Part shown: one piece after another, positions 14,406-22,945 of the stretch
Layout of the letters: the number at the start of each line of letters is the position of its first letter
Numbering within the stretch: position 1 is the first letter of the stretch
Assembly (NCBI GenBank): GCA_014240285.1
Contig: JAAZXI010000012.1
Coordinates: 1 to 35,093 of the forward strand
Direction of reading: 5' to 3'
DNA length: 35,093 nucleotides
Origin: Methanobacteriota archaeon
Lineage (GTDB): Archaea > Thermoplasmatota > Poseidoniia > Poseidoniales > Thalassarchaeaceae
Notes under the pieces: generated by a model
Told to the model about the DNA's origin: nothing
What the model saw: the letters and a program-made list of their open reading frames with translations, nothing else
Databases searched by the model: none
Position numbers and translations under genes: made by a program

Positions 14406-15744
14406 GGACCTCGCTGAGGGGGCTTGGATTCAAGGCTTCGCCGACCGATTCAATGAAGTTGACCACCACCTCGTGGTTCTGGGGGGGCGTGACGTGGCAG
14501 AGCAGGAGAGACCTTGGAGACCGGCTGCGATGGCCGAGTTTGAGTCCGATTCTGATGCTCCACCGGGATTCAATACGGTCAGTTTAGCGGGAATCGGAAT
14601 GACGGTTAGGATGCTGGAGCCGAATGATCTGTCGGAGCCAGCGGATTGGACATCACTTGTTGCGCACCTGGAGCCATGGGGGAATGTCCCCAATCCTGAT
14701 TCCATAGCTTCGATTTCAACTGCTGTCACCGACAGGGGATTGATAGCCGAACTGTCCGCTGAATCGGAGTGGAGCGCCGAGTTCCTCCCTTGGGGTTCGG
14801 ACGGACGGTTCAGGGCTCGGGCGAAAGCGGCTCCAGAAGGATCTCGTGTACCATTTGGAGGATACTCATGGGATGGCACCGACCTCATCATCATCAGGCC
14901 AAAAGAATCCCTCATGACGGATGCTGCCCAGGAGGTCGCGAGGGCACTTGAGGCAGATGACATGACCGCGGCCGAGGACGAGTTGCGCATGGCCGGAACG
15001 GTCTTGGGACTCTATCACGTCAGAGCCAAGGTTGCTAGGACCACACCACCCGATCCATCGCGCTGGAACGCCCGGACGCAGTGGCTGGAGGAGACTCTCC
15101 GGGCGACTTTCATCTGGCGCGCTAGGTACTCGAAGGACCAACCCTGCACACTCAGCCTTGGCGACGTCAGGCTGTCGGACATATCAGGAGACTCTCTCAG
15201 GATTGGCAGACCGAGGCTAGCAGACGCCCTGCGTACCCCTACCTGCGAGTTCCCCGCGATGCGTGACCTAGCGTCTCTGGTTCACGACCTGTCTAAGATT
15301 CATCACACATCGTCTACCAGTCTGGAGATGACTCCTCTGCGCTTGGCGCTGATTGATGGCTGGAGGTCGACAGCGCCGGAGGACTGGACCTCCGAAGAGG
15401 CATTCTACTCGCATCGAGGTGGGATGGCGATTTGGGAGTACGAGCAGTGCCTGCTCGACGTTCTGGAGGCCACTTCTAACCAGTCGGGAGCGCCTGAGCC
15501 GGCGGTGACGATATTGCTCTACGTCAAGGCGTATCAGAAGCGGATGTTCGGCAACCGCACCTTCGGTTCACTCTCGATGATGGCTGCGTTCTTCGGCATC
15601 GTCTCCTTGGTCAACACCTTCCCTCCAACATTAGTTGAAATCCCCCTTCCACTCGCCTTCATTGTAGCAAGCCTTCTGCTAATGAGGACTTACAAGCGGT
15701 TGTCACCGCCACCCGAGAGGCCGTTCACTGATCTCGGGAGATGA
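14404..15744 (+). CDS. Unknown protein with faint kinase-like motifs and two C-terminal membrane helices
   Basis: The 446-residue product is not a family I can name. Some blocks resemble small-molecule or APH-type kinases: a helix ending VLGLYH (200-205), a TLSLGD block (G253, D254) where kinases have HGD, then GRPRLADA, then MRDLASLVHDL (286-296) like the DLA segment after the metal-binding Asp. The catalytic HxD and DFG-like residues are not intact, so it would be a pseudokinase at most. Residues about 395-437 form two membrane helices with a short proline loop, followed by a short charged tail. Start: the ATG at 14404 shares bases with the divergent HAD start; earlier in-frame starts would lie inside that gene. 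Confidence 0.75.
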   Translation: MDLAEGAWIQGFADRFNEVDHHLVVLGGRDVAEQERPWRPAAMAEFESDSDAPPGFNTVSLAGIGMTVRMLEPNDLSEPADWTSLVAHLEPWGNVPNPDSIASISTAVTDRGLIAELSAESEWSAEFLPWGSDGRFRARAKAAPEGSRVPFGGYSWDGTDLIIIRPKESLMTDAAQEVARALEADDMTAAEDELRMAGTVLGLYHVRAKVARTTPPDPSRWNARTQWLEETLRATFIWRARYSKDQPCTLSLGDVRLSDISGDSLRIGRPRLADALRTPTCEFPAMRDLASLVHDLSKIHHTSSTSLEMTPLRLALIDGWRSTAPEDWTSEEAFYSHRGGMAIWEYEQCLLDVLEATSNQSGAPEPAVTILLYVKAYQKRMFGNRTFGSLSMMAAFFGIVSLVNTFPPTLVEIPLPLAFIVASLLLMRTYKRLSPPPERPFTDLGR

Positions 15745-16324
15745 CACCCTCTTCGTAGCTGTAGAGAATCGGCTCTCCTGTGGGTATCTCGAGTGAGACG
15801 ATGTCATCGGGGCTTATTCCATCAATGTGCATCACAATCGAGCGCAGCGAGTTGCCATGAGCTGAGACTAGGACATTCTTGCCGCTTACAAGGTCCGGTA
15901 CTATCTCCTCGGTGAAGTAGGGAATGGTCCTCTCGGCCGTCATCTCTAGACTCTCGCCATCCGGAGGAGCGACATCGAACGAACGGCGCCAGATGTGAAC
16001 CTGCTCCGCACCGTGCTTCTCCGCCGTTTCAGCCTTGTTCAGACCCTGTAGCGCGCCATAGTGGCGCTCGTTGAGCCTCCAGTCGTACTTCGTCGGCACA
16101 TCCCCAGAGGTCTTGTTGTGCCGCATGATGATCTCAGCAGTCCTTTGTGCTCTAACGAGGTCGCTCGTATGGACGATATCGATTCGAATATCTGCCAGTT
16201 GACGACCCGCATCCTCGGCTTCCTCAACGCCTTGCTCAGAGAGGTCGACATCTGTCCAACCTGTGAAGCGGTTGGAGGCGTTCCATACTGATTGGCCGTG
16301 ACGGACCAGAATGAGTCTGGCCAT
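15725..16324 (-). CDS. gpmA: 2,3-bisphosphoglycerate-dependent phosphoglycerate mutase
   Basis: The enzyme interconverts 3- and 2-phosphoglycerate. The 199-residue product begins with LVRHGQSVWN (catalytic H9), has FTGWTDVDLSE, the dPGM-specific ERHYGALQG (86-94), WRRSFDVAPP, and VSAHGNSLR with the second catalytic H156. The full dPGM signature separates it from general histidine phosphatases. It is shorter than the E. coli enzyme (about 250) because an internal segment is missing, as in other compact dPGMs. Its 3' end overlaps the convergent unknown gene by 20 bases. It lies 9 bases after the MscS gene. Confidence 0.94.
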   Translation of the reverse strand: MARLILVRHGQSVWNASNRFTGWTDVDLSEQGVEEAEDAGRQLADIRIDIVHTSDLVRAQRTAEIIMRHNKTSGDVPTKYDWRLNERHYGALQGLNKAETAEKHGAEQVHIWRRSFDVAPPDGESLEMTAERTIPYFTEEIVPDLVSGKNVLVSAHGNSLRSIVMHIDGISPDDIVSLEIPTGEPILYSYEEGVISRDQ

Positions 16325-16333
16325 GTCTGCAAC

Positions 16334-17431
16334 CTACATCTGGGCCCTGCGCCGCGGCTCGTGGAAAACCAAACCGCTCTCGTTGCCCCTAGCGCGGGCC
16401 ATCAGCAGGATGTCCTCAGTGAACTCTCTCTGGGTCCTTCCAGAGGAAGCACAGTAGAAGTTGGTTGAAACCGTAATCTTCGATGGAAGAGTCTCAGTGA
16501 CGCGAACCCACGAGTCCTCGCGCTTGGTAGATCTAGGATCTGCAATCACCTGCTCGCAGAGGGATTCACAGAACTGACGGAGCTGGGCAGCATCGCTATC
16601 CTCCTCAAACTCGAAACGCGGACGAATCCTACGGAATCTTCGGTGACTGAAGTTTTCAACCGGGGAGTTGGTGATGTTGGAGTTGGGGATTGTAATCATC
16701 GTGTCTGCCCCCGTCCTCAGCATGGTGGTGCGCAGGCCGATGGTGACGACCTCACCCTCGGCATCCTCGACGACAATCCAGTCACCGACATTGAACGGCT
16801 GGTCGATGATTATCGAAATAGCCCCGAAGACGTTCGCCACAGAGTCCTTCGCTGCAAGTGCCAGAGCCAGGCCAGTGATTCCAAGACCTGCGATGAGGCC
16901 GTTGAGGTTGACCCCGAACAGTCCTGCTATCACGAAGAACCCGACCACTACCACAGCGAGTCGCCCTATTGACTCGGCAACGCTAGCCAGCGAGCGGCGA
17001 GCCGCCATATCGTCTCCCTCGACCACGATGAAAGCATCGAGGTAGTCGACCAATCGGTATGCTGTCAGAAGCACGAGTAGAATGAATCCTGCCCATGAGA
17101 TTACCTCTACAGTGTCTATCAGATCGGCGTCCCAAACGGGTGCTGCGTTCACGTACTCTCCCATTTCGTCTGTAGCGGAGAGCCAATCCAGTGAGAGCCA
17201 CATTACAAAGAATACGACCATCCACCTAAGTGACTTGGGAGGAAGCACATTCTCGCTGCTTATCCTTTCAATTTTGGAGAATACATCCATCAGCCGCGGG
17301 AAGATCATCCGTCTGGAGAGTATTCCAGCTGCCATACTGAGTGCAGCACAAGCGATTACAACAACCAGAGTTCCCGTGGAGAAGCCACCAATCGTGGCTT
17401 CGCCAGCCATGAATTTATCGAGTTCGTTCAT
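16334..17431 (-). CDS. MscS-type mechanosensitive channel
   Basis: The 365-residue membrane protein has four or more hydrophobic segments. The glycine/alanine-rich pore helix runs through LNGLIAGLGITGLALALAAK, followed by the MscS beta domain with QPFNVGDWIVV, GLRTTMLRTGADTMITIPN and PVENFSHR. These are hallmark MscS features. It opens under membrane tension to release solutes during hypo-osmotic shock. The ATG at 17431 faces the divergent M14 carboxypeptidase gene across 100 bases, and gpmA follows 9 bases after its stop. Confidence 0.93.
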   Translation of the reverse strand: MNELDKFMAGEATIGGFSTGTLVVVIACAALSMAAGILSRRMIFPRLMDVFSKIERISSENVLPPKSLRWMVVFFVMWLSLDWLSATDEMGEYVNAAPVWDADLIDTVEVISWAGFILLVLLTAYRLVDYLDAFIVVEGDDMAARRSLASVAESIGRLAVVVVGFFVIAGLFGVNLNGLIAGLGITGLALALAAKDSVANVFGAISIIIDQPFNVGDWIVVEDAEGEVVTIGLRTTMLRTGADTMITIPNSNITNSPVENFSHRRFRRIRPRFEFEEDSDAAQLRQFCESLCEQVIADPRSTKREDSWVRVTETLPSKITVSTNFYCASSGRTQREFTEDILLMARARGNESGLVFHEPRRRAQM

Positions 17432-17469
17432 GGTGCGGCCGAGGACGCCCCCCTCAAAAAGGCACCCCC

Positions 17470-17482
17470 GGTCCTATGGACC
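17470..17482. promoter_or_regulatory. Inverted repeat GGTCC-TAT-GGACC in a divergent promoter region
   Basis: Two perfect 5-base arms flank TAT in the 100-base gap between the divergent mscS and M14 genes. The symmetry and placement suggest a dimeric regulator site, but 5-base arms can arise by chance. Confidence 0.3.
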
Positions 17483-17504
17483 GCTTCTCCGAGGGATTGA
17501 ATAC

Positions 17505-17526
17505 CGCCTCTATGGTCGCAGAGGCG
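17505..17526 (+). promoter_or_regulatory. Hairpin holding the M14 ribosome binding site
   Basis: CGCCTCT (17505-17511) and AGAGGCG (17520-17526) are perfect 7-base arms around an 8-base loop. The 3' arm contains the only purine-rich AGAGG before the M14 start at 17532. If transcribed, the hairpin would hide the ribosome binding site. The arrangement is visible; regulation is inferred. Confidence 0.4.
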
Positions 17527-17531
17527 TTCAG

Positions 17532-19709
17532 ATGTCATCAAGAGACACCACACATGACGAGCAAGCAGAAGCGCACTCCCGCCGAGTTCCCGTGACAGCA
17601 ATGCTCCTACCCTTCCTGCTGTCCATGCTCTCTCCAGTTGCACTAGCCCCAATCTCTACAGCCCAAGAAACTGGTCCAGGAGCTTCTCCAGAGGATATCT
17701 GGTCAGTTGAGTATGCAAACCAGATCTTCCCTTGGGAATCGCTGGCCCTACATGGCGATTTCGATCAACTCCAATTCCGATCCTACCATGACTACTTCTC
17801 TATGAAGGAGAGAATGCAGACTTTGGAAGCCCAGTATCCTGATTTTCTGCAATTCCACGAGGGTTTGCTTGGTGGAGTCAATGCCCGAGGTGATGAAATG
17901 ACCGCCACTGAGTATGAGGGATGGTTCTACAATCATCGAAGCCCATGGATCAAAATTACCGGCAATGTACAGGGAGGGGAATTCAATGATTTCAATGGCG
18001 ACGACGGAAACTACGCAGACCGACCAGACGTGATGTTGGTGGGAAACCACCATGCTAGAGAGTGGATGTCTTACGAAGTCCCGATGTTCTTTCTAGAGAC
18101 AATCGCCTTCTATTACGGCAAGGCAGGCATCGACAACGATGGAGACGGGAAAATCGATGAGGACGGCTGGGACGGCATTGACAATGACGGCGATTGCTTG
18201 CTGTTGAACGCAACCAATCAAGATAGCAATGGCGACGGCACCCCATGTGGACCCGGCGACTTAGGAGTCGACGAGGATTTCAGCGAGCAATTCATCACCG
18301 ACCTAGTCAACACCCGTGAGATATACCTCATCCCCATGCTAAATGTAGATGGGAACAGGTACGACCGAGAGGAGTATTGCGGCGAGACCGCATGGGAGAA
18401 CTGCAGGACTTCGGGATGGAGGAAAAACCTGCGCGACAACACCCATACAGGCACCACGCCTATCCCAGACATCGATGAAGAGGTTGACGAGGGTTGTGAC
18501 GGTGTAGATCTGAATCGAAATTATCAGTTCGAGTGGGGAGCTCCACTTGGCGCCACTGGACCTCTTTTCCCCGGTTTCTGCTATGCTAGTGGCCCTAACA
18601 ATGACGTCTACAACGGACCTGTGAACTATGAAGACAACGATGGCGACGGTTTCGTCAACGAGGACCACGTGGATGGGAAGGACGACGATGGGGATGGCCA
18701 GATCGATGAAGATTGGATGGGAGGTAACTCTGAGCCAGAGACGAAGTTCATCCAGGACATGACGGAGATGAACGACGACGACCTAGACGGCGCCTCTGAC
18801 TTCAAGGCAACACTGACATGGCACTCTTTTTCGGAGTTAGTGTTGTGGCCATGGGGTCACTGCACTAACTGCTACACTCCAGATGATGAGTACCTCGTAT
18901 ACCACGGCAACATGATGGGACAAATGACAGACTATGCTCCTATGCAGTCATCCGATCTTTACCCTACTACTGGCGATTTCTGCGACTGGCACTATGGAGT
19001 CCACAACTCATACTGCTACACCATTGAGATTGGGAACGCCTTCCACGAGCTTCCCGAAGACATCGCGCATATCGCGGTGCGAAACATCGGAGTCGCATTT
19101 TACATGACTGAGATTGCCGATGACCCCAGATACCGTGCCATCGTGGGAATAGAGAACACTACTGCTCGACAATGGCTTGCTGACCCTGCTAATGTAACGG
19201 TCCCGGACAAGGGAGACATCCCAATCGGGCTTTGCCTCGATCCCGCATTCCCATTCACTCCTGACATAAACAGAACCCACTTGATGTGGCGATTCGTAGA
19301 ACCGACTAGGCAGCAGAATGAGTTCGGTCCAACCGAGTGGGTGGACGTGCCTTGGAAGATGTCAGGGTTCTCTGAGTCGGAGGATGTATGCAGTTTGCTG
19401 GATGGCTCGAACGGAACCCTGCTCCACAGTCACATTCCACACCCCGATACCTTGGCTGGAAAGATCCAGTACAAGGCGATGTTAGGGACTATCAACGGCG
19501 CCTTCCCGTTCTCCTACCCTTCTCTAGATGAAGGAGGGAACTACTACGAGTTAGGAATACCCTACAGGGCTTCATTCGGTTCAACCATTTTGGCAGTGAT
19601 GATGTTCCTAGTGATAGCGAGCTTCGTCTGGGGTGGACTCGGCTACACCCTACGCGCTATGTTCGATGACGAACGAGGCGTAATCGGTTTGCCGGAGGAT
19701 GGCGGATGA
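17532..19709 (+). CDS. Secreted, membrane-anchored M14 zinc carboxypeptidase with internal calcium-type Asp-rich loops
   Basis: The 725-residue product has an N-terminal signal (hydrophobic core about 22-38, end near STAQ) and a C-terminal membrane helix (about 686-708). The enzyme should act outside the cell, removing C-terminal residues from peptides. M14 zinc ligands are H174 and E177 (NHHAREW), and H431 (TWHSF). DLNRNY (326-331) is the substrate-carboxylate block and E499 in TIEIG is the catalytic glutamate. Two Asp-rich loops of EF-hand/thrombospondin-3 style (DNDGDGKIDEDG from 201; DNDGDGFVNED and DDDGDGQIDED within 368-396) are inserted inside the catalytic domain. ATG 17532 is chosen because earlier sequence runs antisense into mscS. 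Its stop overlaps the NSS start as ATGA. Confidence 0.93.
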   Translation: MSSRDTTHDEQAEAHSRRVPVTAMLLPFLLSMLSPVALAPISTAQETGPGASPEDIWSVEYANQIFPWESLALHGDFDQLQFRSYHDYFSMKERMQTLEAQYPDFLQFHEGLLGGVNARGDEMTATEYEGWFYNHRSPWIKITGNVQGGEFNDFNGDDGNYADRPDVMLVGNHHAREWMSYEVPMFFLETIAFYYGKAGIDNDGDGKIDEDGWDGIDNDGDCLLLNATNQDSNGDGTPCGPGDLGVDEDFSEQFITDLVNTREIYLIPMLNVDGNRYDREEYCGETAWENCRTSGWRKNLRDNTHTGTTPIPDIDEEVDEGCDGVDLNRNYQFEWGAPLGATGPLFPGFCYASGPNNDVYNGPVNYEDNDGDGFVNEDHVDGKDDDGDGQIDEDWMGGNSEPETKFIQDMTEMNDDDLDGASDFKATLTWHSFSELVLWPWGHCTNCYTPDDEYLVYHGNMMGQMTDYAPMQSSDLYPTTGDFCDWHYGVHNSYCYTIEIGNAFHELPEDIAHIAVRNIGVAFYMTEIADDPRYRAIVGIENTTARQWLADPANVTVPDKGDIPIGLCLDPAFPFTPDINRTHLMWRFVEPTRQQNEFGPTEWVDVPWKMSGFSESEDVCSLLDGSNGTLLHSHIPHPDTLAGKIQYKAMLGTINGAFPFSYPSLDEGGNYYELGIPYRASFGSTILAVMMFLVIASFVWGGLGYTLRAMFDDERGVIGLPEDGG

Positions 19710-21502
19710 ATCCGCAGGAGTCCTCATCGGACCAGTTCAGCGGCCGAATGGGACTGATTTTCGCCACTATTGGTGCCGCTATAGGAACCGGTAACATCTG
19801 GCGCTTCCCTAGGATGGTAGGGGCCAACGGCGGCGGCTCGTTCCTAGTCCCCTGGCTGATTTTTCTATTCCTCTGGTCCATTCCACTAATCATAGCCGAG
19901 TTCGCCCTTGGGAAGAGGAGCAGGACTGGCACAGTGGGTACTTTCAGGTTATTCGCCGGTAACAACTTCGCCTGGATGGGGCTCTGGACAGCATGGATCT
20001 CCACTGCCATTGGGTTCTACTACGCCGTCGTAACAGGGTGGTGCCTGAACTACTTCCAGTCTGCCATTAGGGGCGGTCTCGGAAGCAAGGTAGACACAGT
20101 AGAGGTCTGGAACTCATTCCTACAATCATGGGAGCAGGTGGTATTCTTCCAACTCATAGCGGTATTGATCACCATGGCTGCAATTTGGAGGGGCGCCAAG
20201 GCGATTGAGAAGGTCAATGTCATTCTGATGGTATCGCTGTTCGTACTGCTCTTCTCCGCCTTGTTCCTCGCCTTCGTGATGGACTTCGAAGACGGAACCC
20301 TCGACGGCTTCGTCTACATGTTCAGCATCCAGCCTGAGTACCTCATGGAGCCAGAGACCTGGATCAATGGACTCTCACAATCAGCGTGGTCCTGCTCAGC
20401 TGGAATGGGCATGGCAATCACTTACTCGGTATACATGAGGAAGGACGAGGACACGACCCTCAATGCTGCCACCATGTGCCTCGCTAACAACAGCATAAGC
20501 ATCATCGCGGGACTGACTGTCATGATGGCGGTATTCGCAGTGGTGGACGACCCCCTGAGCGCCGTGGGGGCTGGTAGTTCTGCAATCACATTCCTAGTTC
20601 TGCCCGAGGTCTTCGCGCAGGCACCCGGGGGTAGCGTGGTACAACTCATCATGGTCACCGTATTCTTCCTCGCACTTTCATTCGCAGCACTCACCTCGAT
20701 GATATCCACAGTGGAGCTCTGCGTCAGGAACTTCGTCGACCACGGAGTGGACAGATCACAGGCAGTGGGATTCACGGCTGTCTCGATATTCCTCTTCGGT
20801 CTGCCCAGCGCTGGGTTGTGGATTCGCATGGACTCGGCAACTGGGGTCGCATTCCCGCAGTTCCTCGAAGTCCAGGATCACATCTGGGGCTACGGCCTGA
20901 TGTTCAGTGGACTCTTCATCGCCTACAGTATCTGGAAGTATGGATGGAGCAGGTACAAGGCGTGGCAGGCTGAGAACGACATCAGTGACTTCAGCATCCG
21001 CGACTATCTAGACAACGGGGTCTCCTCATTCCGTAACGATTTCATCAACACGGGTGATAACGACTGGTGGATAGGCCGCTGGTGGGACTACATCATGTAT
21101 CTGGGCTTCCCACTGATGTTTGCAGTACTGATGATATCCTACTTTGTCGACCTGCTAGTCAATGTCCACGATCCGTGGAACCCCTCGAACCCCCATGGAA
21201 TCTCGATTATCCTCCTATTCTGGGGGATAACCGCATCTCTTTTCATCGGACTCAACAGGTACGTCTTGGTTAATCGTGTAACTTCTATGAATGGATCTTT
21301 ATGGCCACAGAATTGGGACTTAGAACCACGTCCACTTTACAGGAACGTACCCGAGGGAGCGGATGCACCAATCGACATGCTGCCAGGAGGCGACGATCCG
21401 TTTGTCGTGCAGGCTGGCGAAGCACTTCCTGACACATTTATCGACGAGTATGGCGAGACCCAAAGCCATTCGACGGCAACTGTTGAAGCAGAACTCGTGT
21501 GA
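19706..21502 (+). CDS. Neurotransmitter:sodium symporter family (SNF) transporter
   Basis: The 598-residue multi-pass protein begins with the NSS signature FATIGAAIGTGNIWRFPRM in TM1, including the unwound GxGN segment that binds substrate and sodium. GGGSFLVPWLIF follows in TM2. About twelve helices are expected. NSS proteins import amino acids or related amines with sodium. The start overlaps the M14 stop by 4 bases (ATGA at 19706-19709), so the transporter and the carboxypeptidase are translationally coupled. The C-terminal 60 residues are polar and acidic. Substrate cannot be read from sequence; amino acids released by the peptidase are the obvious guess. Confidence 0.95.
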   Translation: MNPQESSSDQFSGRMGLIFATIGAAIGTGNIWRFPRMVGANGGGSFLVPWLIFLFLWSIPLIIAEFALGKRSRTGTVGTFRLFAGNNFAWMGLWTAWISTAIGFYYAVVTGWCLNYFQSAIRGGLGSKVDTVEVWNSFLQSWEQVVFFQLIAVLITMAAIWRGAKAIEKVNVILMVSLFVLLFSALFLAFVMDFEDGTLDGFVYMFSIQPEYLMEPETWINGLSQSAWSCSAGMGMAITYSVYMRKDEDTTLNAATMCLANNSISIIAGLTVMMAVFAVVDDPLSAVGAGSSAITFLVLPEVFAQAPGGSVVQLIMVTVFFLALSFAALTSMISTVELCVRNFVDHGVDRSQAVGFTAVSIFLFGLPSAGLWIRMDSATGVAFPQFLEVQDHIWGYGLMFSGLFIAYSIWKYGWSRYKAWQAENDISDFSIRDYLDNGVSSFRNDFINTGDNDWWIGRWWDYIMYLGFPLMFAVLMISYFVDLLVNVHDPWNPSNPHGISIILLFWGITASLFIGLNRYVLVNRVTSMNGSLWPQNWDLEPRPLYRNVPEGADAPIDMLPGGDDPFVVQAGEALPDTFIDEYGETQSHSTATVEAELV

Positions 21503-22938
21503 GTCGAGTCATGCGCGAGCCGGCATGCTGGGAAATGCTCTGGCCCGAGGTCGCAGTATTCGACGGCAATGCGAACACACTTGGCATCGAAGAAGCATCG
21601 CTGATGGATGCGGCTGGTAAGAGACTCGCTACTACTGCACGCGAAATGGCAGAAGGAGCGATAGTGATTGTGTGCGGCCCGGGCAACAACGGCGGAGACG
21701 GCTTCGTCGCCGCCCGTTACTTGCGTGAATGGGGCATCGATACCTCGGTCCTAGCCAGTCATACTGAATCACGTGGTGCCAGCGCGCGCGCCGCGCGCGA
21801 GGCCGCAGGCGAGACACGAATCTGGCCCGATGCACCCCTCAAATCTCACTCCCTTGTCGTGGACTGTCTGTTGGGGGCCGGGGCCATTCCCGGACAGAGC
21901 TTGAGGCCCCCTATTGGAGAGATTGCAGCATGGGCAGCCGAGTTTGGGATTCCAGTACTGGCCTGCGATATCCCGACTGGACTGGGAGGGCCGGATGTGC
22001 TTCCAGCTGACGTCACTCTAACGTTCCATAGTATGAAGCAGGGTCTGACCTCACCCGAGGCGGGGGAAGTCACAGTGGCTCCATTACCATGGCCAGCCGA
22101 GGTTGAGGATTGCGGACCAGGTGATGCGAGCCGGTATCCACCTCTCGCCGCGAACGCCCGTAAGGGGGACCGCGGACGATTATGGATAATCGGCGGTGGA
22201 CCCTATCACGGCGCTCCGATGCTTGCAGGAATGGCGGCCGCTCGCACCGGCTGCGATCTTGTACACATCGCGATACCTAGTGCGGCCGCGGCTAGAGTAG
22301 AGTGGCCTGCCACTCTAATTCCCGAGGTACTGCCAGACGAGGACATGCTAACCGACGCTTCTCTCGAACACATCTCCGAAGCCTTCGGGTCTCGTGAGGC
22401 TCAAGCGTTGGTCATCGGACCTGGACTGGGTCGCGACGATGCCACATTAAGCGCAGTGTTGGAGGTACTCAGAATATCTTCGAACAACGACATCCCTGTG
22501 GTGATTGATGCTGATGCCATCAGCGCCTTGCCCAGTGGATCATGGCCGGTTGGACTGAGTGGCGTTGCCACCCCTCATGCCAAGGAGGCCGAGCGTTGGC
22601 TCGAGACAACATCTCCAGCAGACGCCCTCAGTGACTGCTCAGGAGAGATTGCTACCATCGTGGTCACCGGTCCGGAGGATGTACTGACAGGTCCTGAGGG
22701 CCGCACCTGCCGTGCCTCAGGGGGCCACTCCCGCATGGCGGTGGGAGGCACTGGTGATTTACTGGCAGGCACGATTGGAGGGCTGTTGGCCCAGGGCATG
22801 GAGGCATGGCCAGCATCTAGGCTCGGCTGTGCGCTGCTGCGCGAAGCCGGTACCAGAGCAGCCGAGAGCACCGGCCCCGGACTTCTTGCAGAGGACGTTC
22901 CTGTTGAGATAGCTAGGGTACTGGCGGAGTGGATGTAG
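21499..22938 (+). CDS. nnr: Bifunctional NAD(P)H-hydrate repair enzyme (epimerase and dehydratase)
   Basis: Nnr repairs hydrated NAD(P)H: an N-terminal YjeF-type epimerase and a C-terminal ADP/ATP-dependent dehydratase. In this 479-residue fusion the epimerase shows VCGPGNNGGDGFVAARYL, VVDCLLGAG and ACDIPTGL; the dehydratase shows IIGGGPYHGAPMLAG, VIGPGLGRDD, VVIDADAI, ATPHAKEAERWL and VGGTGDLLAGTIGGLLAQG. The GTG at 21499 overlaps the NSS stop as GTGA; an ATG four codons later (21511) is an alternative start. Both domains look intact. The position behind a transporter probably reflects operon packing, not shared function. Confidence 0.95.
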   Translation: MSRVMREPACWEMLWPEVAVFDGNANTLGIEEASLMDAAGKRLATTAREMAEGAIVIVCGPGNNGGDGFVAARYLREWGIDTSVLASHTESRGASARAAREAAGETRIWPDAPLKSHSLVVDCLLGAGAIPGQSLRPPIGEIAAWAAEFGIPVLACDIPTGLGGPDVLPADVTLTFHSMKQGLTSPEAGEVTVAPLPWPAEVEDCGPGDASRYPPLAANARKGDRGRLWIIGGGPYHGAPMLAGMAAARTGCDLVHIAIPSAAAARVEWPATLIPEVLPDEDMLTDASLEHISEAFGSREAQALVIGPGLGRDDATLSAVLEVLRISSNNDIPVVIDADAISALPSGSWPVGLSGVATPHAKEAERWLETTSPADALSDCSGEIATIVVTGPEDVLTGPEGRTCRASGGHSRMAVGGTGDLLAGTIGGLLAQGMEAWPASRLGCALLREAGTRAAESTGPGLLAEDVPVEIARVLAEWM

Positions 22939-22945
22939 GGATAGC

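Noticed and set aside
17082-17531. A 150-codon upstream extension of the M14 carboxypeptidase
   Set aside because: It is antisense to the mscS coding region and would place the signal peptide deep inside the protein.
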